A stretch of DNA of 64,000 nucleotides from Cinnamomum chago (taxonomy: Eukaryota > Streptophyta > Magnoliopsida > Laurales > Lauraceae), in assembly GCA_038049695.1 (NCBI GenBank), contig CP142455.1, positions 25,457,501-25,521,500 on the forward strand. Direction: 5' to 3'. Made by a program: the position numbers and the translations under genes. Shown here one piece after another: positions 12,439-24,729 of the stretch (its first letter is position 1; each line of letters starts with the position of its first letter). The notes under the pieces are model-generated. The model had not been told where the DNA came from, did no database searches, and saw nothing but the letters and a program-made list of their open reading frames with translations.

Positions 12439-14101
12439 ACCAAGTTACAGTCAGTATCCCTCCTCCATTCCCCCCTTTTCTTTAATTCTCTTTATTGGTT
12501 TTAGAATTCAAATCCTCCCGAGCTTGACACTAATAATTAACATATTTGGAACGTTTTCCTGCTCAAGTTATTATCAAATTTTGAATTTTTAAATCTTTAA
12601 TGCATATTTTGGATTACATTAGATCAAATGTAATTTTTAAGTAAGAGATTTCATAAGCTTGTAAATAGAGGTGCCTAAAAGTTCTCTATGATAATTACTG
12701 CCCAAAGGTTCCATCAATCTTAACGTCTTTGTTAAAGTGATTATAGAAGGAATTGAGCTTTAAACAATGGGTTAAAGATTTTTGTCAACATCAACCCCAT
12801 ATTATCATGTTCAAGAAAAATATGTAATTTTACTTTTTAAACTATGAGCACGCACTCACAAGTAAATATGCTAAAACCATGCAGTTTGTAATTCTTCTCT
12901 AATCTGTTGATCCATGATTGAAATATTGAATGTCGTTAGATATGGAGAGCAATATAAATTAATTATTCTTTAATTCTTGGAGTATAATTTAATAGCTAGT
13001 TTGCGAGTTAAACTGGGTTGAACATATATTCAACTTTCTGATATATGTGAATATGTTAATTTCTTTAAATTCTTTCTCAAATTTCTTGGTTAGAGAAATG
13101 TTTTGCGCCCCCTTTAAAGTCCAAAACTATTATGATATTTGTCAAACTTTTATTTCTATATAAAAAAATGTAACAATTAGGTTCACTTGGAATGTTTTGT
13201 TTTCAGTAACAAACCGTAGATAAGAGGTCGGCGCCCCCTCCCTCAGGGGGCGGACCCAAGTGTTAGTATGTGGGTGTGACCAAGAAACGCCTTTAATAAG
13301 ATCTTAAAATTTTGATTTTATTTTTTCATCTCTTTGTTTGACCGTATGCTGCACCACCCAAACAAAAATCCTCGATTCGTCATCGGAAGACATCCAAAAC
13401 ATCACTAATTTTTTGGACTAATATAACAGAGACTCAGAGAGTCTAATAAGTTGGCAATATCAAAGAAGTTTCTTTGGAACATCGTTCATCATGTCTTTTA
13501 ATCTCTCTGTTTTCCCTCCATAAACCAGCTACATTTAACTGAGGGTTTACTATGTTCCTCTTCTTGTTTGTAAGACGTGATCATAGGCAGAATAACGGAT
13601 TCTAAGTTAAATCCTAAAACACTGTATATAGGTTATCTTAAAATTTTCATTTTCCATCATAGAGTCTATTTAGTTGTAGGAAACCTATATACATGCATTA
13701 GCTAATAAAAACCCTAATATATTAGTGCTTTCCTTAAACAACAAGGGTATTTCATTAAGATCTTTAATTAATATGGAACCCTAATAGGTTGGTCGTCCAA
13801 ATGGGCCCCATTCTTTAAATGAAAATGAAATTTAAATATTTAAAACATTCTTTATTGAAAGGCCAACAACGTTTAATTATATGAATCTCATATGGATAAG
13901 CTAATTCACTAAAGAAATTACCATATGGACAAGCTATTTATATGTATTAGCACTCTTTTCAAAAACTAATGAAATTCCCATATTTACACTCTTTTTAGTC
14001 TGTTTTTATATTAAAAAAACTAATCAATATACAAAATCATGAACTCGATAGAATAAAATATGCTATAATTATATTTCAAAAATGTTATTCCAACATCTAT
14101 G
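12069..14101. other. Intergenic AT-rich DNA with a small hAT-like remnant
   Basis: No coding region recognised. At 13244-13385 there is a short remnant whose left end reads CAGGGGGCGGACCCAAG. The reverse complement of its right end shares AGGATTTTTGTTTGGGTGG with the left end of the hAT element at 16275. No clear 8-bp target duplication was found for it. Confidence 0.5.
12397..12436. repeat. Poly(A) tract of about 40 bases
   Basis: An uninterrupted A run with no retroposon body recognised to its left and no target duplication seen. Length in an assembly is unreliable. Confidence 0.85.
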
Positions 14102-14109
14102 AGTTTTGC

Positions 14110-15113
14110 TAGGGCTGCACATGGGCGGTTTGGATCGGTTTAACACTAAAACCAACAACCAAACCGAACCTGTCGGTTTTTTAATTAACCGATCCGATCC
14201 GACTGATGGAGAGCGCTTAAACCGAACCGAACCGAACCAAACGGTTCGGTTCGGTTCGGTTGGTTTAACCATTGTTTTTCATTTTATTTTTTTAAAAATC
14301 AGACATTGAAAATTTCAAAATGATGATACCTCGTCCTTTGCATTTATTCCAATGTTTAGTGCAAACATAAAAATCCAATATTCCAGACTGGACTAAACGC
14401 ATATAAAAAATAATTCTACTCCAAAAAGAGAGTTTGGACTAAACGCAAGCGCGCAAAAAAAATAAAAAAAAACCAACTTGCAGTGAAACATTCATTCCAC
14501 ATGACGCCATTTGGAATTACAATAGAATAATGTTCATGTCAAAAAAAGTAATACACAAACGAAATCTGTATCAGAACCCACTGTATTTTTAAAAAATGAA
14601 GGTTCTTAACACATTGGTTAGGTGAGACCAAAACCAACCATCAAAAGGCTAGGCTCTACTGGCTTTTCTATCATTCTCAAGAGTGCAGCCTTCTGATAAA
14701 AACTTCATTGAAACGAGGTAGGAATTATGATAGAAGGAAAACACTATGTACAATAACCCCTCCATCTGCAATGAAGTATTAAAAAGCATTTGAGAGATTA
14801 GAAGAGATGCACTGAGGCAGTGTTGACGGTTGAGTTCATGTGAGAATGGAGTTGTGGAATGTAACGTTGAAAGTAGTAAAAAACGAAACCCTACGACTAA
14901 AATAGTAAAAAAAGCAACACTTAAGTTACTACATACGGTCGGTTCGGTTTTAGCGGTTAACCGTGGGCTCAAACCAATAACCAACCGATGTAAGCGGTTT
15001 TTATGATTTTCAAATCGTTAACCAAACCGGTCTACTAAAAACCAATCCGAGCCGTCCGGTTCGGTCGGTTCGGTTCGGTTTTGCGGTGATACCGGATTTT
15101 TTGTACAGCCCTA
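14110..15113. mobile_element. Non-autonomous hAT-type element with CGGTT-rich ends
   Basis: Terminal inverted repeats TAGGGCTGCACA (left) and TGTACAGCCCTA (right) match at 11 of 12 positions. They are bounded by 8-bp direct repeats AGTTTTGC (14102-14109) and AATTTTGC (15114-15121), which differ at one base. An 8-bp TSD and TAGGG-type termini are hallmarks of hAT transposons. Both ends carry arrays of CGGTT and AACCG words (14210-14265 and 14936-15085), candidate subterminal transposase binding sites. No transposase frame is present in the 1004 bp; the frames at 14069-14309 merely read through the CGGTT array. It would depend on a transposase encoded elsewhere. Confidence 0.88.
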
Positions 15114-15121
15114 AATTTTGC

Positions 15122-16266
15122 TAGGTATGTGCCACTTGAATCATTTTACTTTTCTCCCTTTGCTTTCTTATGAAACTTCTCGTTTTTTAAGTAAAACAAA
15201 TCATGATTTACAGTGCTTTTCTGTGTAAGGTGAGAAAGATTTTCTGTAAGACAACCAGCAATTAATCCCTTATTTTTTCATGTTGGAAGTGCCACTCCTT
15301 GACTAGTGGTCAAATCTAGCCAAAACAAAGTGGGGGGAAAGCAATACTTTCCTTTTTCTACTTGCATATGTAAAGTGTGATTATTGTTATCATCTCTTAA
15401 TTCAAAAACTCGAATCCTGTAGGGCACCCTTTGTGCGGCATTGGGAAAATCATTTCTGCATAAAAGTTTTTCCATTTTCCAAGGAAAGACTTTTCCAACT
15501 TGCCCCCATTGGAAATGCTTTTCTATGGAATCATGAAAAGTTTAGTTCATTCTTCAAATTTACCTCAAGGAAAAACAACCACACCAAACTTAGAGTTTTA
15601 AACTCTTCAAAAAAGTGCTTCCACTTTCTATATATGCATGTTCTGCAAAAATATTGTTCCACAAACGTGCCCCTAGTGCCCCATTCATGCTTCTCGCGAG
15701 TGAGGAGAGCGGAATTTCAGGTCCACCAACCGAAAATTGGATATTACTAATCATATGCTCATTCTTATGGTAAGACCTAGTATGAGAGCCTGAATCCTAT
15801 GCGGCATAGGATTTCCATTGAGAAATCAATTCCATAGCAATACCCACCAATTTAAAATTTTAGCCACTTAATATCAACTCTTTTCAACATTGCAAGGGGA
15901 CGATATTTCCACATTTTACTCAGTAGGAGTTGGGTCCACTGTAAGATTGATTGTTTGAAAAAAAAATTTGTAATATTTTCAATAAGTGGGCTTTTATCAC
16001 GTGATACTCGAATTCTCGATAAATGGTCCCCACTTTGGAGTCCTACTCCTTCAACCCAGGATTTCTCTAAAGCCTTATGAGAGAATAGCCTCCCTACTAT
16101 GAAGATCTAGACTCTTAATCCTAGTGGTGATACTGTTGAAACTGGAACTCATTGCCCCCTTTTTTAAAATTTTGTTTTTCTCCATCTTTGTAATTACATG
16201 CGCCCACACTCAAGCAAGTCCATCACCAGTTGCCACCTGATGACTTTTTCTATTGAAGAAAGGTTC
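15122..16266. other. Intergenic DNA, no gene recognised
   Basis: Frames of 65-105 codons at 15278-15475 and 15433-15750 show no recognisable family and overlap on opposite strands. A small perfect hairpin TCCTATG-CGG-CATAGGA lies near 15797. Nothing else can be supported. Confidence 0.45.
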
Positions 16267-16274
16267 CATACCAG

Positions 16275-18150
16275 CAGTGGCGGACCCAGGATTTTTGTTT
16301 GGGTGGGGCTAAATTTTTGCTTGGCTTTGCTAGACTTTTTTCACATTAACAATATCAAAAGAAAAAAATATATTTCATTTAAATATACAGAAACTTTTTT
16401 CCATGATTGGATCTCCCACCCAATTGAAGGTTATTCCCACCGTCTCTCCCAAGTGATCATCAAAACAACCTAAGACAACATTTTCTTTATTCATAGGTAT
16501 TTGGATGCTCTGAAACAATGATTTGGGTGAGCACTCAACTACCCAATTTGGGTTTCCAAAGAGGTTATATTTGGATCTAAAGAATTTGGTTGCCTGCACT
16601 TAACTTAGTTGTAAAAATAATTCTCTATAGTTGGTTGTGGGTTCAAGGCAAAGAAGAAAGGTTTTCAGTTAAATATACCTCAAGTTATCCAAACATATGA
16701 ACCCTAAGGCTTGATTTATGTATAAATTGAAGAATAAAGTGTGCCCAATGGTGATTTGGTTATCATCGGACCCGTAGATATTCTCTGATTTGGTGATTTA
16801 GGGCCCGTTTGGATGTCTACAGAATAAAATATTTACAGATTTGAATATTGCAAGAATATAATAGTATAGAATACAATAATGCAATATTATAACATTATAG
16901 TATTTTTATTGTTTGGCGATTTTTGAAAAATATTACAAATTTTAAATTGAGCTGTTTGGAAGGTGTTATGATTAAAGTAAATTACATTAAAATAATATTT
17001 TTTATTAAATATTTTAAATTATATGTAATTTACCACGTCTAGATAAAAAAGTAATGTGGAAAAGTAAAGTTTAACTTTCATGTTTTTACCATAAGTTACT
17101 TTTTTTTATCTCATGAAACCATGGTAAAGTCTAGTAAAGTAAAGTCAATAAAAAAAACTACTTTATAACTCTCTCTCTCTCCCAGTCTGCTTCACCACAT
17201 ACTTCATTTGACTTTACTTTACCTCACATTTTACCACAATATCACATCAATCTTTATTTTACTTTACCACACCCGTAAACAAGTTACTTTTTATTTACCA
17301 TATAAAACTACAATAAAATGTGATAAAGTAAAGTAAAGAAAAGAAACTACTTTACCATTCATTCCCACTTTACTTCACCATGTACTTTATCACACCCTTA
17401 ATTTGCCATCCTGTGAGATTTACTTTTACTTTACTTTACCATATATGTAAACATACACATTATGATGGATTTGGTGAATAAAAGCCTTTGCTTTACTCTA
17501 CCACTTTGTAATAGTAATTTTAAAAGATTCTTATTTTGGAGAAAGTTTTCTACATGGGGACCTGTAGGAGAGAATATTGAGCTTTTTGAAAGAAAAGAAT
17601 CTATTCTTCAATTTTTTCTTGAGTTACCAAATGCACAAGATTTTCTTCTTTAAAAATTGAAAGATTATATTCTATAAAATATCATTTTCTTGTGTTTTCT
17701 TGTGCATCCAAACGGGCCCTTAGGCTTAGGGTTTGGATTATGATTTGGTGATTTAGAATTTGAAATTATGATTTGGAGATTAAGGATTCAAATTTAGGTA
17801 TAGAGTGATTAAGATTATATTAGATCTAAGGGGGAAGGGATGTAACTTTATTTAGGATTATTTGTTGAGAGAAAGAGACTAACCATGAGAAGACCGACGA
17901 TAAGAAGCTTGATCGGTTAAAAAAGAAGATGATGAGAGAGAACTATGCAAAAGGATTCCGATACTCTCGGCGAGAAGATGTCAAAAGAGAAGATGAGTGT
18001 TTTCAATAAGAGTTTGAGACGTGGGACAAGAACAAGGTTTACACGTGGAGCAACTGTTTATTAAAAATATGTGGGACAGATTTAGGCCATTCAAATCTTT
18101 AAATTATTTTCAAAATTGACTTGGGGCGGTTATATGTAGGTCCACCCCTG
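16275..18150. mobile_element. hAT-type element carrying a nested insertion
   Basis: The left end CAGTGGCGGACCCA and right end TAGGTCCACCCCTG form imperfect inverted repeats. Flanking 8-bp repeats CATACCAG (16267-16274) and CACACCAG (18151-18158) differ at one base. Without the nested 16801-17719 element and its target duplication the body is about 0.95 kb. No transposase domain is visible, so it is non-autonomous. Confidence 0.8.
16801..17719. mobile_element. PIF/Harbinger-like MITE nested in the hAT element
   Basis: Perfect 15-bp terminal inverted repeats GGGCCCGTTTGGATG and CATCCAAACGGGCCC are flanked by the 3-bp target duplication TTA (16798-16800 and 17720-17722). TTA/TAA target sites and GGGCCYGTTTGG termini are typical of Tourist-like elements. 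The interior is AT-rich with many AGTAAAGTAAAG/CTTTACTTTACC words in both orientations, giving it foldback potential. The 63-codon frame at 17462-17653 is not a recognisable transposase. Confidence 0.93.
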
Positions 18151-18256
18151 CACACCAGTGACCACTGAGCCACCGTTTGGATTGACAACAACTCCATATG
18201 CAATTTCTTGCTCCTTCTGACCAATATTAAGTATATATGGAATGGATCGCAATCAT

Positions 18257-19963
18257 AGATCTTTTAGAATTGTTATGGCAATCATAGATCATTTTAACTT
18301 AGAGTTACATTAAATGGACGTCAAAACTGCATTTATAAATGAACATCTAGAAGAAGTGTATATGGAGCAACCTGAAGGTTTCATATAAGAGAATGAAAAT
18401 AAATTAGTTTGTAAATTAAAAAAATCGATATATAGTCTTGAACAAGCTTCTAGACATTGTATTTAAAATTCAATCGCATATTGCATCTTTCGATTTTATT
18501 GAAAATACCGTTGATCATTGTATACATCTCAAAGTTAGTGGGTGCCGCTTTATTATTTTAGTCCTTATATGTCGATGACATTTTATTGGCTAGTAATGAT
18601 CTTGAAATGATTTACGAAACTAAGGAATATCTTAAGAACAATTTTGATATCAAAGATATGGGTGAAGCGACCTTTGTAACATGAATCGAGATTTATCGAG
18701 ATAGATTTTGAGGATTACTTGGGTTATACATGAAGCCTATACTAAAATGTACTTAAGAGATTTTGTATGGAATGATGTAAGGCACAAAATGTACGTATGA
18801 CAAAAGATGACAAGTTTAGTAAAGAACAATGTCCAAGAAATGAAATTGAAAGACAACAGATGGAGAAATGTCCTCATGCAGCTGCAATCGGCTGTTTAGT
18901 GTATGCACAAACATGCACTAGACTCAATATTAGTTTTGCAGTTGGCATGCTTAGTAGATATCAAAGTGATCTAGGAATGAGATATTGGGTAAGAGTCAAA
19001 AAAGGTTTGCGATACCTTAGTGGCACAAAAAACCACATGCTCTCTTATGGAAGGTTTGATCATTTAGAAGTGATTGGTTATTCAGATACTAACATCGCTG
19101 GTTCCCTTGATACTAGAAAGTCTACTTCAGGATACGTCTCCCTGTTAGCTGGAGGGGCAATTTCATGAAGAAGTGCAAAACAAACCTTAGTAACTCCATT
19201 CACATTTGATGTTGAATACATGGCATGCTTTGAAGCCATGAGTTACGCTATTTGGATGCGTGATTTTATCTCAAGAGTACGTGTTATGTACACAATTTTT
19301 GAGCCCTTGAAGATTTATGGTGATAATGACGCTGCGGGAAGATTTCCTCAGAATGACAAGGTTTCTAGTAAATCAAAATTTATGAAAGTCAAATACATTG
19401 TACTAAAGGACAATGTACGAGATCGGTTAGTGTCTATCATTGGGATCCCGACAAATAGCAGATCATTTGACAAAAGCATTGGTGCCAAAGGTCTACAAAG
19501 AGCATGTTAGAAATATGGGCTGATTGAATTGCGTTATTGAAGATACGTAAAGACACTATGATATTTATCAGTGAAATATGACTTCATATTTTCTTACTTT
19601 ATTGAAATTATTGTCATATGTGATTGAAGTGTATAAGGTGAGAAAATTAAAGAAAAAATAGCATTATTGTACCCAATAAATAGGATTGCCATGAAAATTA
19701 TCATATTTTACCCTTATTAAGGATTGTGTTAAGTAAGAATGCTAATGAAATAATTACGGAAGGAAGCACGTCGTTAAAGGCATGTAACTGCCATAGTTCA
19801 CATTATTAGACTTACTTAGTCACAAATTAAAGACTTAGAATAAAAGTTATGATGGCAAGTGTTTTTCAAAATGGTAATCACCAGTCTAGGTCATTTTTTG
19901 AAATTAGTTTTCAATATATATATATATGTTTTGTTTTGTGGTCATATGGACCAATTGGCAGAA
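18257..19963 (+). pseudogene. Decayed Ty1/copia pol 3' fragment (RT-RNase H)
   Basis: Interrupted plus-strand frames read copia reverse transcriptase (MDVKTAFIN, VYMEQPEGFI, LVCKLKKSIY), then RNase H (LRYLSGTKNH, VIGYSDTN, LDTRKSTSGY) and the pol C-terminus (KGLQRAC, continuing to HVRNMG at about 19515). Multiple stops and frameshifts break it. The 3' untranslated region to 19963 aligns by eye with the corresponding part of the minus-strand copia at 61.5-61.9 kb. Both have a sequence like GGACCAATTGGCAGAA just before a TG dinucleotide (19964), which may be the start of this copy's 3' LTR. No 5' half is visible. Confidence 0.87.
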
Positions 19964-21069
19964 TGCTTGATCGTTTTATTAGGTGTGCCCCACATGACCA
20001 CATTTAAGTGCATGTGAAACAGTCCTCTCTGTCTTTGAATTCCATTTATGGTCAAGAAAGGGTATTTACTAGTAGCTATTATTCAAGGGACAAATTAGAG
20101 AATTTTTCTTTTCTTGATGGAAGGAGATCCCTAGGTAACTCTCTTGCCAACAAACGAATCTATGTAACCATCACTTACCGGAAAATAAAGGCAAAAGACA
20201 TGAGAGTTGTGATTCCCCACTAAAGACCAAACTTCTGTTGGATCAGAGGCTCAAGATGGCACAATCAAGTACCATTCAACTCATCTAATGTTTTACATTT
20301 GATGTTTGTAGTATTATTGAATTGATTCCGGAGAGGGTTAAAAGACCCAAAAGTATTCTAACACACAACCTTTTATCAACTACCTTCGTACACATGGTTA
20401 AGAAAGATTGAAAATTGCCCATTTTTATTGGAAATTGGGAGAAGGAAAGGCCAAGTGTTATTCATGAAATATGGTCCATTCGGTGTGGACATCAGATTAT
20501 CAGATATGTCATTAACACATGGATAAGCCCACTGCAAGGGTACCATGCATAACCTCACTATAGGATCATGTACTTCCTCTTGATCAAGAGGCATGAATCT
20601 AGACTACATGTTACTGGTTGCAATCTTTGAGGCCGTTTGGTAATGTTTTTCAGATGAGTGATGCCTGATTGAATTCATCCAGCATGATTTCATGGTTCCA
20701 TGGGTATGGTCCGCTTATGTAATGGACTTTTATCAAAGAAATCAAAGTATTACTTACAATTTGTACAACATTGTTTGTCCCTTTGGTACAATGTTGCTAT
20801 ACCATTGGGTTTCAATGCTATTCTCTGCTTTTGTGTTCTTTTATCATTTTTTAGTTTTCATGAAATCCCATTTTCACTGATAAAATAAAAAGAATCTGTT
20901 TGTGCCGATATATGACCAGTTGCATTTTTCGTCAATGGCATGCACACAGCTAAGTCTGAAACTTTTTTTATCCCCACTGGGCTTTCATTCTCCTTCCCAG
21001 ATGCAATTCAATCCATCTTGATCCAGGAGAGGCGGTGTTAATGAACTGGAAGTTCTTGTTTGATTGTTG
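19964..21069. other. Possible copia LTR remnant and unassigned DNA
   Basis: The first part may be LTR of the copia remnant to its left, starting TGCTTGATCG, but no end was located. Frames at 20008-20223, 20376-20594 and 20692-20888 have no recognisable family. A GGCCGTTTGGTAATGTT word at about 20632 resembles a MITE terminus, without a matching partner. Confidence 0.35.
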
Positions 21070-21074
21070 ATAGC

Positions 21075-23348
21075 TGTCACGACCCGGACCCGAGATCAGA
21101 GTCATTAGGGTTAACCCCCGGGTCGCGATGCTCATACTTACTCCCGTAAACCTCGTTCAACCGAAGTTACAACGGAGTCCACAAGGGATCTTGCATACGT
21201 ACCTGTCAATGTACAATGGTGCGGAATATACGAATAATATACATTGACAACCTATTTAACAAAATGAATCATAAAGTCCATTTACATTGTTTCATACACC
21301 TAAAATCAACCACTGCATATTTAATACAATGCAGGGGATATCCTTCTATTACTTACAATACCAAAAATAAATATACAAAACAGTTCCAAAAGAAATTCCA
21401 AAAGATTTTATCTTCTCATCTCTCAATCATGTCCACTCCGTTAGACCTCCTGGAGGTAGCGCAAAGGCCTCCTCCGCTGCCTGGTCGGTCTCCGAGGGAC
21501 CGGCACGGGTAGACGAGCCTGTAACATCATCAGTAATACCATGAACACGACGGTTCAACAAGGTATATACATATCTATGGCCTTTCATAATTCTTAGCAA
21601 TTCATTGTAAAACAATACTAGACAATTTATCATAAACATAAGTAACAATGACCATAAGATGGCAACTACACTAGCAATGGTTTCAACTCCAATTCAATTC
21701 ATTAATCTTCCAAAGGAAGCAATTCATATTCATTTATTCATTAGGTTCAACCTTTATTAATGGCTTTTCCATGAATGACTTTTCAGTCAATGACCTTTCG
21801 GTCCAAATAAGGTGGGATCTCCCAGTGTCTTGATCAGAGATCACTGGTGTCATCACGGGCTCCGGAACACCCCATTCTCATCTGCTGCAGCAGGAATAAT
21901 CATTTCATTCAATTCAATTGCATACTGAGTTCGGAAACCACTAGGTAGTGCCATGGCAAACCTGATAACAATTCCTATTCATTTCAGTCTAGTGTTCAAT
22001 CCAACCTTAACTAACCATTGAGTGCAACTTTGGTTATCAATGTAAGTATTACTTTTGATGATATTACTTATATGATTATGCATTATGATAACCCTAGTTA
22101 ACACTTATGGAGGTATAACAATATTACTAATCATCATTGACTCATAAGCGACATCAAATTTCGTAAAATCCAAAACTCACTCTCCAATCGCGAGGACCGT
22201 TAGGTCCGAGCGATTGACCAAAATTTTCCTCACTATAATTAAAATGGTCAATTTCGGCTACCTCGGCGGCTACATGGCGGTTAGCCGCGACTGCGCAGGC
22301 GGCTAGCCGAACTGTACTGGCGGCTAGCCGAAATTCGGCTGGGGCTAGCCGAACTAGGTTCGGTCAGCTCGCGGTCAGCTTTCCAGAAGCTGATTTTCTG
22401 ACAGAAATTTTCTAACCAATTTCGGTCAGCTAGGCGGTCACCTCGCAGTTACCTCGCGGTCACCCCGCGGCTAGCCGAAATCTCAATTTCGGCTAACCGA
22501 ATTTTGGCAGTTAGCTTTCCAGAAGCTCGCCAATTTCAGATTTTCTGGCGGTTAGCTCGCGGCTAGCCGAAATTCGCCCAGAAACACAGTTTCGAGCTTC
22601 TGAAGCTCTGAACGAAAATCATATCTTTGAACTCAAGGAGTTCACACAAGTTCTATAAAAGCTTAAAATCATAGAAATGCATATACTTGCCTCAAATGAA
22701 GCTTTGATAGAGAAAATCCCCTCTTCTAGCTTGGATTGAGATGAAAGCCACTCTTTGAAGCTTAAAACTCAAGAAGATCTCCAAGAAGACGACCAAGAAG
22801 ATGAAGGAGATGAATCTCTTTCACTTGCATCCACCTCAAATCCACCCTTGACGAAGAGGAAATGGAAGGAAGAATGAAAAGAGGAAGAAACAGTCGTTGC
22901 CTAGGGTTACTGTGTTGAATGAATGAGTCAAATAAGTCCCTTTCTCATATATAAGAACCCATTTTACACTAAACCCCCCATTCAATTGTTCATTTACATT
23001 TCGAGTCAATTCAATGTCCATTTGACCCAATATTCGTCAAATCAACTCAAGTCTTTTACGAAAGTTATCGTACTCGTCGAGATACACTTGTTCGTATCAC
23101 GACTTTCCGTATTCGACAAAATACGTATAATCCCGTATTTATACAAAAATCCTTTATTTGCTCAATTGAGTTTCAATTTCCATTCAATTCCTTTCAATTC
23201 ATTTCATAAACATAATTACTATTTCATTGAGCCTACACAACTCATGGTTAGGCTAATTCAATCCTATTAATTCATTTAAACTGGCTTAATTAATCTTAAG
23301 TGCAATTAATTAGAGTTAATCGTGATTAACTCGGGACGGAGCCTAACA
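21075..23348 (-). mobile_element. Solo LTR, diverged relative of the 2632-12068 gypsy LTRs
   Basis: It begins TGTCACGACCCGG and ends GGGACGGAGCCTAACA, like the young gypsy LTRs. It is flanked by a perfect 5-bp TSD, ATAGC, at 21070-21074 and 23349-23353. With no internal region or second LTR, it is the product of LTR-LTR recombination after insertion. At 2274 bp it is slightly longer than its relatives and carries many substitutions. The stretch 22255-22580 is a CGGCTAGCCGA-rich block absent from the young LTRs. Orientation follows the young element. Confidence 0.93.
22255..22580. repeat. CGGCTAGCCGA-rich repeat block inside the solo LTR
   Basis: GGCTAGCCGA-type words recur at least five times, interspersed with GCGGTCAGCT/GCGGTTAGCT variants and a repeated TTTCCAGAAGCT. 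Many words are self-complementary around GGCTAGCC. The equivalent place in the young LTRs is a shorter GGCCCAATGGGCC-type segment. Confidence 0.75.
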
Positions 23349-23353
23349 ATAGC

Positions 23354-24158
23354 CTATAGACATCTCTTATCAGTTGCAGAGAGTATTGATGATGACTAAT
23401 TTCTGTCTTTGTATTTCATTTCCACTATTGGTTTGGAGAGGTTTCTGTACGGACATTAGTGTTTTGGTTTGTTTTGAATTTTTCCTTTCTTGCTTGACTG
23501 TTCACTAGAGAAAACAAGAAGGGTGTACCAACATTCTCTACAATGACTAATAAATCTTCATACTAAATATCAAATACTTTTGAACGAATCAAGATCATCT
23601 TCACTGAATAGTGTTTCAAGCGTACCTATATAACGCTTGTTGTGACCAACCAAATGCCTACTTGGAAGACAAATACTGCCAGTATAAAAGTGATGGAGTT
23701 TATTTTTAGTCAAGTGGGCTCAGTTCCACTCCTTCCAAATTCGAGAGTTTGGATCCTTGTTAGCCTCTATTAGATGCTTCTCGGGCAACAGCTGCCAAAA
23801 ACTCTATCGTGGGCTAACATAATGATAACTCTATTGTAGCCAAAGGCTCCTGTATTGGACGGGACATATCCTAGATTATTATTATTAATAATAATAACAA
23901 AATAATGATAACTCAAGATAAATGTCATCCCTTCTCATCAGTTACCATCACATTTCGCTTCAAAAGGAGTGTGTCCTACTTCCATGTTGAGCACAGAACT
24001 TGGTTGCTCGTACTCATTCGGATAGTGACCCACTCCTATTAAAGTGAAATTTGAAGAAGCCTATCTTAGTTATTACGTGAGAATCATATAACGGTGGAGA
24101 TCGCCAGTAGGGATAATCCAGACCGTTCAAATTGAATTCCTTCTCCACTTTTGATATG
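23354..24158. other. Intergenic DNA with a TAA-type microsatellite
   Basis: A short ATT/AAT repeat lies at about 23875-23898. No coding region or element end is recognised. Confidence 0.45.
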
Positions 24159-24169
24159 TCTACAAATTT

Positions 24170-24353
24170 ATGAACCCTAAGGAGTAGTTCAGTTGGCATA
24201 GGACCACGGTTTGCACCCGAAGGTTGTACGTTCGAAACTGCACTACCACACTGGGGCTACTGGGAAGTTTATCCACTTTCCTCTGCATACGGTGGGATTA
24301 GTTCAACCCAAAGGATTGAGAATCCTCTGCTCGCAAAAAAACAAAATAAGAAA
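24170..24353 (+). mobile_element. tRNA-derived SINE
   Basis: The head contains RNA polymerase III promoter boxes: A box TAGTTCAGTTGG (24185-24196) and B box GTTCGAAAC (24230-24238), about 33 bases apart as in a tRNA. It ends in an A-rich tail. Direct repeats TCTACAAATTT (24159-24169) and TCCACAAATTT (24354-24364), one mismatch in 11, flank it as a target duplication. It has no protein; LINE machinery would have mobilised it. The family name is not known to me. Confidence 0.8.
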
Positions 24354-24729
24354 TCCACAAATTTCAGTTCAATAATAGTGGGCTCCACATCTGATTAAGG
24401 ACATGATGAAAATGTGACTAATATTAAATCATTAGTGATGTCCCCCACCCAGTTACCTATCCAATCAAGCAAAATTTCTTATAGAGTAATTACATATCCG
24501 AGAATTTTACTATTATTTATTGGATATACCAAGTGGAAAAGTAGAATTTCATCTGCCAAAAAATTATTTACTTTAGCAGCCTAAAAAGCTTAACTAAAAA
24601 TCAAATAGCTTCTCATCTAACGTCTGAGTACTTTACTGGATAAAATGAATGGAATTTCCACTTTATCCAAAAAAATACCCTACTTTACCGCTATAAAGAT
24701 GAACAAACTTGCCCTAAATAAAACCCTTA

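Noticed and set aside
13244-13385. Small element as a complete hAT MITE
   Set aside because: The ends resemble the 16275 element but no 8-bp target duplication is visible; kept only as a remnant.
15797-15813. TCCTATG-CGG-CATAGGA hairpin as a regulatory site
   Set aside because: Short, isolated, with no gene nearby; expected by chance in this much sequence.
20632-20648. GGCCGTTTGGTAATGTT as a MITE terminus
   Set aside because: No inverted partner or TTA duplication was found before the solo LTR at 21075.
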